64,000 nt of DNA from Pseudorasbora parva (GCF_024679245.1 NC_090178.1:48896425-48960424), one strand, 5' to 3'. Shown: positions 1 to 10,044, counted from the first letter of the stretch. Notes: generated by a model not told the origin, from the sequence alone. Numbers and translations are program-made.

Positions 1-123
1 CGGCCTTTCGGCAATATCTCTCCCGATGCGGCAGCGTCCCTGAAAGCCCCAGTCCTGCCTAAGGCTCCAAGGGAGCCTGGCAAAGGAGACGGCGTTCTCG
101 CTAGAAGGCTTCTAAACCGATAA
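1..123 (+). other. GC-rich coding-like stretch at window edge
   Basis: Reading from base 1, about 40 codons stay open to a TAA stop at 121-123. The composition is proline/alanine/lysine rich (for example APVLPKAPREPGKGDG) and far more GC-rich than what follows. It could be the tail of a retroelement gag-like frame belonging to the DIRS remnant just downstream, or a chance open frame. No domain is recognisable and the upstream part lies outside the window. Confidence 0.25.
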
Positions 124-139
124 AAGTACCGATGCAGCA

Positions 140-604
140 CTTAAAATGTACTCAAGTAAATGTAAAAGTACACTGTTTTTAAACTACATAAAAAGTACAA
201 TGCCTGAGAAAAACTATTCAATTACAGTAACGAGAGTATTTGTAATTCATTACTTTACACCACTGGACGTTAGCTACCGCTGCGGCTGCCTGAGACAGAC
301 GCACATTTTTGAAAGACAGCATAGGAAAAGATAATGTATTTTTATTGTCTGATATTCCTCAAATATCATTGTAGTTCCGTCTTGTCCCGTTAACAAAGAA
401 ACGGGATGTTTCATCATAGTTTTTTTTATTAGATATTAGTTTAGCTTGTCAACATCTCGTTTTAGTCACAGAAAAAGTGGCTGTTAACAAATATTTTTGT
501 CATCGTCTTCATTAACGAAATTAACACTGGTTCACACAGACAATACATCAGCGGTCTCTTAGGTAAATCACGAGGAGGGTCTGCGATCACGTCCTCTATG
601 CAAA
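140..604. repeat. Fragment of ACTCAAGTAAATGTAAAAGTAC-type fish repeat, then featureless DNA
   Basis: Bases 146-250 carry the alternating 'ctcaagtaaatgtaaaagta' wording found in many teleost interspersed DNA-transposon repeats; a related opposite-orientation stretch occurs at 14620-14785. I cannot define its ends. From about 350 to 604 I see only AT-rich sequence with no gene or repeat structure. Confidence 0.4.
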
Positions 605-1024
605 TTGGTGCACTAGATCCTCCTGTGGCTCTCTCTGAGGGCAGTCTACATTCCGGGGTGCCAAAACATAGGAGCAGACATCCTGTTGAAGCAGGTGCTG
701 AGGCCAGGGGAATGGAGACTTAACTTGAGGTGGTGGAGCATATATTTGAGGTTTTACAGCCAAGTGGAAGTGGATCTGTTTTCTTCTCAGGATACAAAGT
801 ACTGTCCACTTTTGTTCCCCCTCACACATCCATCTCCTCTGGTGAAATGATATATATGTGGCCGAGGCTGTGCCTGTGTGCTATTCCCCCAATTGTTTTG
901 CTCCCAGGAGTTCTGGAGAAGGTCAGCTGGGATGGAATAAGTCTATTGCTAGTAGCACTGAACTGGCCGAGCTGAGTATGGTTTTTGGAGCCTATTTCCC
1001 GCCTGCTTTCCCTTGAAAATTCCA
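605..1024 (+). pseudogene. DIRS RNase H / connection region, C-terminal part
   Basis: The + strand reads LRAVYIPGCQNIGADILL, then a PGEWRLNLEVVEHIF block and a WPRLCLCAIPPIVLLPGVLEKV block, closely resembling the region after RNase H in fish DIRS polyproteins (a leucine-rich segment ending in a recognisable P-L-K-I-P-V-R-R-D-L-L-S-Q tail). That tail is split by the MITE at 1033-1747 and reads through once the MITE is ignored. A TGA at 973-975 and a following frame change break the frame. In live elements this domain degrades the RNA strand during reverse transcription. Assignment is by family resemblance. Confidence 0.75.
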
Positions 1025-1032
1025 GTCAGGAG

Positions 1033-1747
1033 TAGGGTTGGGTACTGAAACCCGGTGCCAATATAGTACCCGTACCTATATAACCGTTATGTACCGGACC
1101 AAATCAGAACGCAGATTTCGGTTCCACACACTGAAAAACACACTGATGTCTATGGAAGTGGCAATAACTCCTTTCTGACAGTTAGAATTTGACTGTGTTT
1201 TATTCATATCAGACATACATTATATAAGTTACTATATAGTTTACTCTATTCTTCTCCGAGTTCATGGTCACTTACACATTTCGTCATTTCGTGAGACGTG
1301 GATGAATTTACATGATGTAAATCCGACATATCCGATTCTCTGAGGCATAAACTAACATTGCGCCGCCCATTGCGCATTATAGATTAACTAACATGATCAT
1401 TATAACAAAACACATTCACTTACACATATTTGAAAATCTGAATATCAGATATCTCATATTAACAAGTTTGTGAATATTTTGAATAAAAAAAGAAAAAGAA
1501 AAAAACTAAATAAATCGATACAGCTGAGCTCTGATCTGTCATACAGCTCTATTGCTGCTGCTGTGTGTCATGTGAGAAGCACAACACATTGCCATGGAAA
1601 CAACAAGGCGATGTGTTCTAAAATATTTAGCCAGAGAATATGGTCATATTAATGCAAAATAGTTAATTAAAGTGTCGGATCAGGCACCGTTTAGGTACCG
1701 GTACCGTTTTAAAAGTACTGGTTTGGCCGGTTTGATACCCAACCCTA
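1033..1747. mobile_element. hAT-type MITE nested in the DIRS element
   Basis: Left end TAGGGTTGGGTACTGAAACC and the inverted right end (ends ...GATACCCAACCCTA) form terminal inverted repeats. The element is flanked by a perfect 8-bp direct repeat GTCAGGAG at 1025-1032 and 1748-1755, the duplication size of the hAT superfamily. At 715 bp with no transposase-like frame it is non-autonomous. Its interior has no recognisable gene. Confidence 0.9.
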
Positions 1748-1755
1748 GTCAGGAG

Positions 1756-2755
1756 GGACCTTCTGTCTCAGGTGGAGGGGCATGATCTTTCACTCTCTCC
1801 CAGAGTTATGGAAGGGTGTGGCCTCTGAGGGGACCCGACTCATAGACTCTGGTCTCTCAACTGAGGTTGTAGAGAGTATACTTCACTCCGGAACTCCATC
1901 CACAAGTAAACATTACGCCTTGAAGTGGAGAGTTTTCACTTCCTGGTGCAGTATGCGACAGTGGGATCCTGTTTCCTGCCCTGTTGGGTCAGTGCTAGAC
2001 TTTTTCTGGATTGTTTTTCATCTGGGTTATCCCCTTCCACATTAAAGGTTTATGTGGAAGCCATTCCTGCCTACTTTGTCCTGTTGGATTGTGCATCTGT
2101 GTTGAATCCCTCTAGTAACAGATTTCCTCCGTGGTACTTTGAGGTTGATGCCTGCAACTCGTACTAGGGTTCCAACTTGGGACCTGGCTACTATCTGCAG
2201 CTCCCTTCTAGCCTCATGAGACTGTTCCAGAAAAGTTTCTGACCTTTAGAACCATAACGTCTCTAAAAAGGGTGGGAGATCTACAGGCCTTATTGGTATC
2301 CCCTATATATCTGGAGTTTGCACCGGGAATAGTCAAGGCTTGCCAAGGTGACCTCTTCATTTCAGAGATCAGGACTAGGAAAAATTGAACCTTGTGTGTC
2401 CAGTTAGGGCACTGGATACTTCTGTCCACAGCGCTGCCCTGTGGAGAAAATCTGATCAGTTGCTTGTCTGCTTTGGATCACCTAAGAAGTCTAAGTCTTC
2501 CAGCATCCAAATAAACAGTCAGTAAGTGGCAATTTTTCTTGCTTATGAAGTTTCTGGTCAGCCTTCACCTTTGGCTGTCAGATATCATTCTACAAAAATT
2601 ATGACGACCTCTAAGGCCTTATTGTCTGTGTTTAAAAAAAAAAGAAAAGGTTTGTAATGTGGCAGGTCGGTCCTCTCCACTCACATTTGTGAGGTTTTGC
2701 AACCTGGACCTGGATGCTGCACCAGGTTCTCAGGTGCTTATGTCTTAGTTGTGCT
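1756..2755 (+). pseudogene. DIRS tyrosine recombinase (YR) remnant
   Basis: The N-terminal, core-binding part is open from 1782 (M-I-F-H-S-L-P-E-L-W-K) through IDSGLSTEVVESILHSGTPS, TSKHYALKWRVFTSWC and DPVSCPVGSVLDFF, then continues after a frameshift (about 2037-2045) as TLKVYVEAIPAYFVL to 2167. Degenerate pieces of the catalytic domain follow: KRVGD at about 2263, then QPSPLAVRYHSTKIM at 2560-2605, then SPLTFVRFCNLDLDAAPGSQVL at 2680-2745. The family signature HSTR appears as HSTK, so the second catalytic arginine is replaced, and the C-terminal tyrosine context FVRFY reads FVRFC. Several stops and frameshifts make it non-functional. It would have catalysed circle integration. Confidence 0.85.
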
Positions 2756-2836
2756 TCAGTTTCAAACAGACATTCATTTGTAAGCATTGCATTTGGGCAT
2801 TATCATTACCAAAGCATCATTGATGCAGCACAAGTT

Positions 2837-3121
2837 CCCTCGAAAGGGATCGTCTCAGGTTATGACTAACCCTTGTTCCCTGAGAAGGGAATGAGACTCC
2901 ATACTTCCTGCATCCCTGAGATTGACTTACTTTGGCAAATTTTGACGTTAATGCCGGTTGTTTCCGCATTGACGTCACCCGCCCGTGACATTCATTCCCG
3001 CCATTGGACTAGTTGACACACATGCTTTAGACACAATAACACAAGAGACTTCCCCATTTACCCAGTATCTCGTTGCCTTCTCGGGGCACTAGGGTCACAG
3101 TCGTAACCTGAGACGTTTCGT
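2837..3121. repeat. DIRS 3' inverted-repeat module, copy 1
   Basis: A segment at 2843-2895 (with CGTCTCAGGTTATGACT and TTCCCTGAGAAGGGAA) is repeated in inverted orientation at 3064-3121 (contains CGTAACCTGAGACG). The arms match at roughly three quarters of positions by eye and are about 165 bp apart. Within the left arm TTCCCTGAGAAGGGAA is itself a hairpin. The same arrangement is present in copy 2 at 60880-61147. This looks like the terminal/internal complementary region used by DIRS elements for circle formation. Confidence 0.7.
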
Positions 3122-4235
3122 TTATTATACTTATTTTCCACCCTCTCTCTGACCCTTACAAAATAATGTCTAAACACACTTTGCATGTGACATAAGCAAG
3201 AATGCTTACTATTGATTTTGAGTCCAATAGTTCAATAATATATGATTATATATATTTATATTATAATATATATATAATATTATTTTTGACATCACATAAT
3301 CACAGAACCATTCTCTGTATGTCAAGGTTGTTCTTATTTTAAAAGTTATTTTAAAATAGAGTATTTTGCTACAGTATGTTTGATTTTATTTACAAATGTA
3401 GGACTTTGTATAGTGCCTTGTATGAATGTTATTAAATAATAACAGTATTAGTATTTAGTATTTATTTGTAAAAAAAAATATATATATATATTAATGTCCT
3501 CAAGTTTTTCAACAATGAATTATTAGATCAATGAGTGATTTATAAATTAAATTTCAAGTGACCCAACTTCTCATTTCAAAATTGGCAGGTGGATATGTGT
3601 GTTAAGATCCCACATACTGCCATCTGTAAACACTATCAAACACATTTACTTATTTATCACAGTGTTCTTTTCAAAATAGTGTCCTGTCCATCCTTTTCTA
3701 ACCTCACAATAGACGTTGACCCTGTGCATATGTAAATCTATTTGGCAAACATGTCACTATGTACACCTTCCTTCCACGGCCAGAAAGAATCAAATGGATT
3801 TTGAAATTACTTTGTAGTAGCAAAATCATTTTGTTTGGACTGATTAGTTTTCCTGCCTCAGTTGCTTTGAGACCATTATAGGTGCTACAGATATATTTTT
3901 CTTAAACTCAATCACCTCACACCTGCAAAAAGCTGCATCATTATACAAGAGTATACCACACACACACACACACACACAAACACAAACAGCCAAGACTGCA
4001 GCAGTGTTATTCCAGATGACAAACACTTCAAATACAGGTCGAGACTTTTTAGCATTCTATCAACTCTACAAATAAAATATTACTGAGGCGTTAATCTCTG
4101 ATGTTGTCTTGACACTTATTTCCTTACAATATTGAAAAATCAAGGGAAAGAAAACTTTACAGTGTTCAGTATACACAAAATATATCTACAGCACTGGGAT
4201 GTTTCGCCGCATCACTTCGCTTGTGTTGTGTGCTT
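3122..4235. other. AT-rich DNA without a recognisable gene
   Basis: Contains AT-rich tracts near 3236-3290, a short (TA)n at 3478-3492 and (CA)11 at 3957-3978. No conserved coding frame or repeat ends are visible. Confidence 0.6.
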
Positions 4236-4395
4236 GGGCATGAAATGGAAAGTTCACCCAAAATATTCTGACATCATGTCATTCCAAACTGATATGACTT
4301 CCTTTATTCTGTTGAACACAAAAGAAGACATTTTTAAAGATATATCATTGTTATTTTTGGTACTTCTTTCGATAGTCCACTTAAATATCGGCCAG
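4236..4395 (+). repeat. Fragment of common cyprinid 'AAAGTTCACCCAAAA' repeat
   Basis: The wording GAAAGTTCACCCAAAATATT and TTCTGTTGAACACAAAAGAA is typical of a very abundant zebrafish/carp interspersed repeat. Only part is present and ends cannot be fixed. The open frame crossing it (4132-4470) is therefore not treated as a gene. Confidence 0.5.
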
Positions 4396-4444
4396 GCCAG
4401 TCTTTGTGTAGTTGGAACATGTTGGGGGATTTTTGGCCAATTGA

Positions 4445-4770
4445 GCAGTGTTGGGGGAAATTACTTTTAAAAGTAATGTGTTACAATATTGATTTACTCC
4501 CTAAAAAAGTAAAGTGTTAATTAGTTACTTTTTATGGAAAGTGATGCAATAAGTTACTCAGTGTTACTTTTTCTGGGCTGGGCTTGCTTGTTTGTTTTTT
4601 AATAACACAAAATGTCTATTTTTGGCAAATGCAAATGCTTTTTCACACCTGAAATGAATAAGCTCAGGCTGAAGGAAACGCAGATGGACTCCTGTACAGT
4701 AGAGGGTGCCGCTCTAACAAATCCATTCTGCCATTCTGGATTATAGGAGAAGAAAGTTCAAAACTCTTAC
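4445..4770 (+). repeat. Fish 'GTGTTGGGGAAATTACTTTTAAAAGTAATG' DNA repeat
   Basis: Begins with AGTGTTGGGGGAAATTACTT and continues with repeated 'agttactttttatggaaagt' wording, a widespread teleost non-autonomous DNA transposon type. The right end is not clear. The following 4771-5395 holds no feature I can support. Confidence 0.5.
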
Positions 4771-5398
4771 TTGTGACACAACTGTGATGTGATCATCAAA
4801 GGTCACCAACAAAGATATTGATTAACCCTTACTGCACACCCCCATATTGTCAAGTGTGGCATAAATGACATACCCAAAATAAAAAGGTTGCTACTCAAGT
4901 CATTCTGGATACATAATCAACATATATTTAGAAAGTCAACACTTGAGATTTTACATTTCAAAAATTACTCAGACTTATTGGTATAGCAATATCTAAGCTC
5001 TATAAGATATAAATCTATAAGCCCCCGTAGGTAGAAACTGCATTTATGGGGCACTGCGGGACGATCGAGAGGGCACTTTCACCTTCAAAGGGGCAGGGGC
5101 TCAAGCCACTGTATTCTTTTGTTTGAATTATGCCATTATTAGCATTTATTCTGGAATTAAATGGCTTGCCCATCTCACCACTTACCTTTTTTATGGGGTT
5201 CAGTGTTGTTTGGATCCCAAATTACTTTGTTCTTTAAATAATCTTCTTTTGATTGATGAAATGATGGTCACAGAATTTCCATTGGCAAACTCTCTTTAAT
5301 CTCACCTTTACACTTGCACGTCGGCTCACTCAGACGTTATTAAAGTATACTAATGTTCACAAATGCAGGCAGTCAACTCATGCTCACTATGGTACTCT

Positions 5399-6140
5399 AG
5401 GGTTGTCACAGTACCAACATTTCAGTAGTCGGTACCAATAGCAGTGACATTTCATGGTTCTCTGCACCAATTTCAGTGCCAGAGCAAAAATAGTTTAATT
5501 AAGTAGGTTACTCTTAAAAAATCCATTGGTTATTACTGTCAATCATCACCATTTCCAATTCAGTCACTCATTTACATACGGTTGTCAATTCAGAAACTTT
5601 GAAGTGTACATGAAAAACTCAAGCTTGAATTTAGATTGTGAATGGGTAATAAACAGAAAGCAAGAGAAGAGCCTCCCTTTATGATCACTAAAGCTGTCAA
5701 TCTCTAAAGCACAAGCTCACAGAATTCTGCGCTCTCACAAAAACTCCAGTTTATATAAAACTAGCTGTCTTAGTTCTACAACGAATCTCTTATTTATATT
5801 GTCTACACTTTGTTAATTAAAATAAAATGATTTGTGAGCATTCAGCTCACGTTCAATAAAATCACATTTGCTCTCAGCGCTAAGCAGATTTTGATTAACT
5901 CACTGACTAGCACCTCTGATTGGCCATTGTGTTCAAACGCTCAACAGATATGATTGTGATTGGCTAAAATGCTCAACGCTTGTAAAAACACACTGTAAAC
6001 GCTTTTAAAACAGTGTCTGTCAGTGGGTATCGAATATACCTGTACTCTGTACTACCGCTACTGCAGTTTTTTTTTGTTTTGTTTTTTTTTTTTCTTTACT
6101 GACTGGCACCAATAGTACCGGTACATTTGACAGCACTTAA
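5399..6140. mobile_element. Old TIR element with GGTACC-rich ends
   Basis: The left end TAGGGTTGTCACAGTACC and the right end GTACCGGTACATTTGACAGC are inverted partners with mismatches. The interior (AT-rich, no coding frame) holds a poly-T tract at about 6067-6093. A short segment resembling its interior (around 5640-5700) recurs at 28980-29085. Probably a hAT-like MITE; no target duplication is visible, so superfamily is an inference. Confidence 0.45.
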
Positions 6141-6481
6141 AAATGAAAGTTACCAAAATGGGAGTTTTCCCAGCAAAGCCACACTGTAGAAGAACCATTT
6201 TGGTATTTTGGCACATAGAAAACATTTCAACAGTTCTTAAAAGAATAATTTTTCTTAATAGGACGAACATTTTAATAATATGGGGAACATTTTCCAGTCT
6301 ATATAATCTTGAAAAGTTTTCATGGTTTTTAAAGGTATTTCATGGAACTATAGACCCTTTTACAGCCCACGTAATCAAAGAGTTGCGCGTGCATTTTGGC
6401 AACGGAAGTGGTGTTTTTCCCTAGTTGTTCTAACGTGTTAGCAACTCCGAAAGTTTATCAAAACGGTTTTCCAGCATCAAA

Positions 6482-6613
6482 ATGTCTAGCTGTTGCGTTT
6501 TCGGTTGCACTAATCGCTATTCCACCAATGGGCTTAAGTTTTATAGGATTTCGACAGGATCACGGCCGTTTCAGAAGAACCGGCGGTATCTGTGGCTGCC
6601 GGCGAGGACATAA
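6482..6613 (+). pseudogene. THAP zinc-finger N-terminal fragment
   Basis: ATG at 6482 opens 43 codons beginning MSSCCVFGCTNRYSTNGLKF, with the C-x4-C spacing, the aromatic/basic run and a tryptophan (L-W-L-P) of a THAP DNA-binding domain. The second zinc-binding pair (C-x2-H) is absent because the frame stops at TAA 6611-6613. In transposons this domain binds the element's subterminal sequence; 130 bp from the left inverted repeat is the expected place for the start of such a gene. Confidence 0.7.
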
Positions 6614-7133
6614 AAATGCTCGCATAAAAAAATTTAATTTGTAAAACATTTACTGCACTTGAAACTTTATAATAAACCTCCCAACATTGGCTGCCACTGG
6701 TGTGTATAATGTACTCCCCACCCCCAGATTATCATATCAATAATCACAGTATTTATCAATTTCATTTGTAATGATTTTATTAATAGTTTAATTGCAAAAT
6801 AACCATCTGAGAAATGTATGCAAGCAACATAGTTGCGATTAAAGTACTATAGCATTACAAAATTAAACTTTAAACAGAAGTGTGTCGACACATACGAATC
6901 AATAACAACATAAAATGTAAGGAAAAGGATAATGTATGTCTGTGTGAAGAATAAATGTAGAAAATTGTATTGGACATTCTGTACATGCCCACAGACAACG
7001 TATTCATAAGCATCCAGTGATTTATATGCTTGTCTCGGGTGTACGCGCTGGGTTTCTCAACTAAATACGTATATAATAATAGATTTTATTTATAATGCAC
7101 TTTTCATTCCGAAGAATCTCAAAGTGCAACAGA
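6614..7133. other. AT-rich interior of the THAP element
   Basis: No coding frame is visible. The last 70 bp (about 7065-7133) has the wording 'tttatttataatgcacttttcattcc', similar to tails of fish retroposons. Confidence 0.4.
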
Positions 7134-7153
7134 GGGGGGGGGGGGGGGGGGGG
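7134..7153 (+). repeat. (G)20 homopolymer
   Basis: Twenty consecutive guanines at 7134-7153 between a retroposon-like tail and the minisatellite. A G-run of this length may form a quadruplex and is error-prone in sequencing. Confidence 0.9.
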
Positions 7154-7223
7154 AATAACAACAAAAAATGAATAACAAGTAAAAATATAGAATACTACAA
7201 ACAATCAACCAACACAGAAAACA

Positions 7224-7553
7224 GAACAGAAACAGAGCTGATGGTGAACAGAAACAGAGCTGATGGTGAACAGAAACAGAGCTGATGGTGAACAGAAACA
7301 GAGCTGATGGTGAACAGAAACAGAGCTGATGGTGAACAGAAACAGAGCTGATGGTGAACAGAAACAGAGCTGATGGTGAACAGAAACAGAGCTGATGGTG
7401 AACAGAAACAGAGCTGATGGTGAACAGAAAACAGAGCTGGTGGTGAACAGAAACAGAGCTGATGGTGAACAGAAACAGAGCTGATGGTGAACAGAAACAG
7501 AGCTGATGGTGAACAGAAACAGAGCTGATGGTGGACAGAAAACAGCTGATGGT
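7224..7553. repeat. 22-bp minisatellite, about 15 units
   Basis: Unit GAACAGAAACAGAGCTGATG+GT repeats about 15 times with very few changes (one unit gains an A and reads GGTGG near 7432-7443; the last units change to GGTGGACAG). Because 22 is not a multiple of three, three units make 66 bp, so the minus strand stays open for 133 codons with a 22-residue protein repeat. That frame is best read as a by-product of the repeat, not a gene. Confidence 0.95.
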
Positions 7554-7599
7554 GGAAGTCTCTGTTAGCTCCGCAGCACACTGTGGTCCACTCCATGTT

Positions 7600-8010
7600 T
7601 CAGATTTCTACCAGCGGCAGTGTCCCGATGACATCGCCGAGGCACGACAGCTGAAAACCAGATGATGGGTCTTCTTCATGATGATTCAAACGATGGGGAT
7701 CGCTGCAGCACCATGCAGGAGTCAGAACATTCCTCCGGGCACTTCTGTGGACACACCGGGGCCGGCGCAGATGTCCAAGCCGCTCCACGGTCGCAATGCA
7801 GGACGGAACAGCGGCGCAGCCGAGAAGCAGAACATCCCAACCTCATGCTGGACGCCGACGACGAGAGCCCGGATGACGCTAGCCCGGTGCAAACTTCAGC
7901 CACCATGCAGCCCAAGCCCAAGGGAGACCACCAGTGAGCACCCGCGGCGAGAAACATCAAATGTCCTCCAAACCAGAAACCAACCGCAGCAATTCAAACG
8001 TAAACATTAG
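7600..8010. other. GC-rich segment with overlapping open frames inside the THAP element
   Basis: This block is far more GC-rich than its surroundings and stays open in several frames on both strands (62-110 codons), none with a recognisable domain or conserved motif. The simplest reading is a GC-rich insert or captured segment downstream of the minisatellite. I cannot identify it. Confidence 0.35.
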
Positions 8011-8141
8011 AGAAGCGGTTGAAAACGGCGAAACGACGAACAACGACCTCTCAGTGGCTGCCAGCAATCAGCAACAGTCCCAATTGTAGCTCTGACTGTT
8101 AGACTAGTCACAAACATAAGGAAATAAAATAAAATGTAAAT

Positions 8142-8417
8142 CTAATAGTACATTAACATGATCATTTGTGGGTGGAGAAGCGGCGAACAGACAACGCCAG
8201 CGTCCTCTCCCCCACGTTGCCTAGCAACTTCCAAACTTCCGTATATATCCGACCACTGTATATCTGGCGCTCTGCTAACATCTTCTATCCACTCCACTAT
8301 AGTACACGGATCTGGCAGCCGAATACCATTTGATAAAGTCAACTTTTTAAAATAACTTTCTCGGTTTGTGTTGCTTAATCCGCTCACGTAGCTTGACATG
8401 CTGCTGATTCTCGCCAC
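8142..8417 (-). pseudogene. Opposite-strand transposon protein, N-terminal part
   Basis: From ATG at 8417 the minus strand encodes MARISSMSSYVSGLSNTNRE, then LTLSNGIRLPDPCTIVEWIE and DIQWSDIYGSLE. This resembles the start of fish repeat-encoded proteins that accompany THAP transposase genes and, in full-length form, have a YqaJ-type nuclease domain. Only about 60 residues fit before the sequence becomes unrelated. It starts 70 bp inside the right inverted repeat and points inward, mirroring the THAP gene. The nuclease role is inference from related elements, not visible here. Confidence 0.5.
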
Positions 8418-8524
8418 AGCTTGTTGCCAAAATGCGCGCGCATACGTTGCTACGTCATCATTGTATACAAACAGTAAAAGGGTCTATAGATGCCAGTAAA
8501 GATGTACACGTACAGGGTATCTAA

Positions 8525-9255
8525 AGCCCTATTCGGACGGGATTAGATTAACATGGGGACGTCGGGGTAAAGTCATTTTACCTCAGGACGTCTGTAATAT
8601 TAATGGTCATTTCACACGGGATAAGACATCTCAGTAAAACTAGCAGAAGTGGGAGGAGTAACTCGCTTTACACACCACGGTAACCTCCGTGTCGTCATGT
8701 GTGTATGACGTTGCTTTTATCCCGTGAGCAAACACAACATGAGCGCCAGTCTGAACTCCGTCTCCTGTATAATATGTGTGTTTTAATAAACAGTTAGGTC
8801 CAGTCTAACGCTTCTGATTGGATTGTGTTGGTAATAGACACTTTCCTAGAGCTAAAGTAAGTGTTGTGCCTCTATTAAGTGCTTTTGATCTTCTTTTTGA
8901 TTTAAATGATATGAGGAAAATACTGGAGGTTTGCCACAGAGTTGTCCCTCCACCTACATTCAAGCGCCTCAAAGCTCGCGAAATGCGTTTTTTAAAAAAA
9001 CTTTTAAACAGGAAATGACAGAATTTTACTAACATTTTTACAGCGGGTCTATTCGAGCGGGATTAGTATTACCGGAGGTCATTTTTCCGGAGCTTTTTAC
9101 AGAAGGAAAAACTCTCTGTAATCTTTACTGACATTGTCCGTATAATGACTTCCGAGATGGCAGATTCGAACAGGACTAAAATCACAGAGAACCTCTGGTA
9201 ATAATTACTTTACCCCCACGTCCCCATGTTAAACTAATCCAGTCCGAACAGGGCT
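8525..9255. mobile_element. Harbinger-like element, 'CCTATTCGGACGG' family
   Basis: Ends AGCCCTATTCGGACGGGATT and the inverted partner ...CAGTCCGAACAGGGCT. Flanking triplets are TAA and TTA, compatible with the 3-bp TWA duplication of PIF/Harbinger after one change. A 66-codon frame at 8818-9018 (FKRLKAREMRFLKKLLNRK at its end) may be a transposon protein fragment but shows no known domain. Relatives are at 24943-25643, 25770-25981 and, as a half copy, near 41190-41310. Confidence 0.65.
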
Positions 9256-9289
9256 TTAGAAAGCATATGGACAACACAAGGTAACTACT

Positions 9290-9375
9290 TTAGTAAAGGT
9301 TAGGTTTAGGGGTAGGTTCAGAGTTAGTACCTTATTACCCAGTTATTTAACTTGTAATTATTAGTGCTACCTGTG
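9290..9375 (+). repeat. Fragment of 'GGTTAGGTTTAGGGGTAGG' MITE family
   Basis: The core AAGGTTAGGTTTAGGGGT and 'agtaccttattacccagtta' match the interior of the fuller copy at 24450-24622. Ends are lost. Confidence 0.55.
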
Positions 9376-9987
9376 CCTTTTTAAATCCCAGGCTCAACTA
9401 TTCCAGACGCATATACAGACACATAGACATATATCTGTTGACAGAGTCTGCATTAATAGAAAATCGGCTGCATGCTTATAAAGCTTGGGTAATGAGTTTA
9501 GTGGTGAAGAAAAATAATTACTATAATATGAAAATTATATATTTACATTGTAATATATGCATTCACTGTAGTATTTATTGTACTGTCTTTACATTGTATT
9601 CAGGTATTATTACAATACATACAATTAATGTGAATTAAATTAAATGACTATTATTTTAAAAGGAAAATAGAGATTTTAGGGGGAAAATGTGCTTAATTTT
9701 CACAAAAATGCACCAGTGCAGAACTCTACTGAAAGTGTTTTATCGTTTTGTTTTTTTGGTTTTTTTGGGGTAAAACATGAGCATGTTGTCATGAGATTCA
9801 GCCAAACAAAAGAATATAATCCACTGCGGGTCACAAAACTGTATGCCATAATTTCAGCAAATCATGTCATCTTAAACAGCCACATCTGTACGTTGATGTA
9901 CAGATATAAACACACACACTGCACACACACATTCCAAAATATGCCAAAATACAGTTATTTGACTCAGACATGCCCACATATACACAG

Positions 9988-9988
<1 letters not shown>
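9376..9988. other. AT-rich DNA, no gene seen
   Basis: No repeat ends or conserved frame. The 147-codon frame at 9689-10132 runs through the following (CA)n tract and is not credible as a gene. Confidence 0.6.

Positions 9989-10041
<53 letters not shown>
9989..10041 (+). repeat. (CA)26 microsatellite
   Basis: Uninterrupted CA dinucleotides. They generate spurious 'THTHT' and 'CVCVC' open frames on the two strands. Confidence 0.98.

Positions 10042-10044
<3 letters not shown>

Larger units (their letters stand above)
605..3121 (+). mobile_element. DIRS-type retroelement remnant, copy 1
   Basis: Three blocks occur in the order expected for a fish DIRS1-like element: the C-terminal part of the RT/RNase H polyprotein (605-1024), a tyrosine recombinase (1756-2755) and a terminal module of inverted repeats (2837-3121). 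The RT itself is missing. A hAT-type MITE (1033-1747) sits inside it. Copy 2 at 55860-61147 has the same order and the same 3' module. DIRS elements integrate through a circular intermediate using the recombinase rather than a DDE integrase, which fits the absence of integrase here. Frameshifts and stops show it is inactive. Confidence 0.85.
6348..8489. mobile_element. THAP-domain DNA transposon remnant (2.1 kb)
   Basis: The two ends carry the inverted sequence CTATAGACCCTTTTAC (6348 onward, and reversed to 8489). The subterminal wording GCGCG..CATTTTGGCAAC is also inverted between 6390-6405 and 8420-8440. Near the left end a THAP zinc-finger N-terminus is encoded on +; near the right end a second frame starts on -. 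Between them lie a (G)20 tract and a 22-bp minisatellite. Two convergent genes, one with THAP, is the layout I associate with ISL2EU-like eukaryotic transposons, but P-like and Kolobok elements also carry THAP, so the superfamily is tentative. The middle of both genes is missing. Confidence 0.7.

Noticed and set aside
3844..4026. 60-codon minus frame with CVCVCVC run
   Set aside because: It reads through the (CA)11 tract.
7195..7596. 133-codon minus-strand frame with 22-residue repeats
   Set aside because: Produced by the 22-bp minisatellite; no evidence of a protein.
9989..10041. Possible CRISPR-like or other spaced repeat arrays among tandem repeats
   Set aside because: All arrays here are microsatellites or minisatellites without unique spacers, in a vertebrate sequence.
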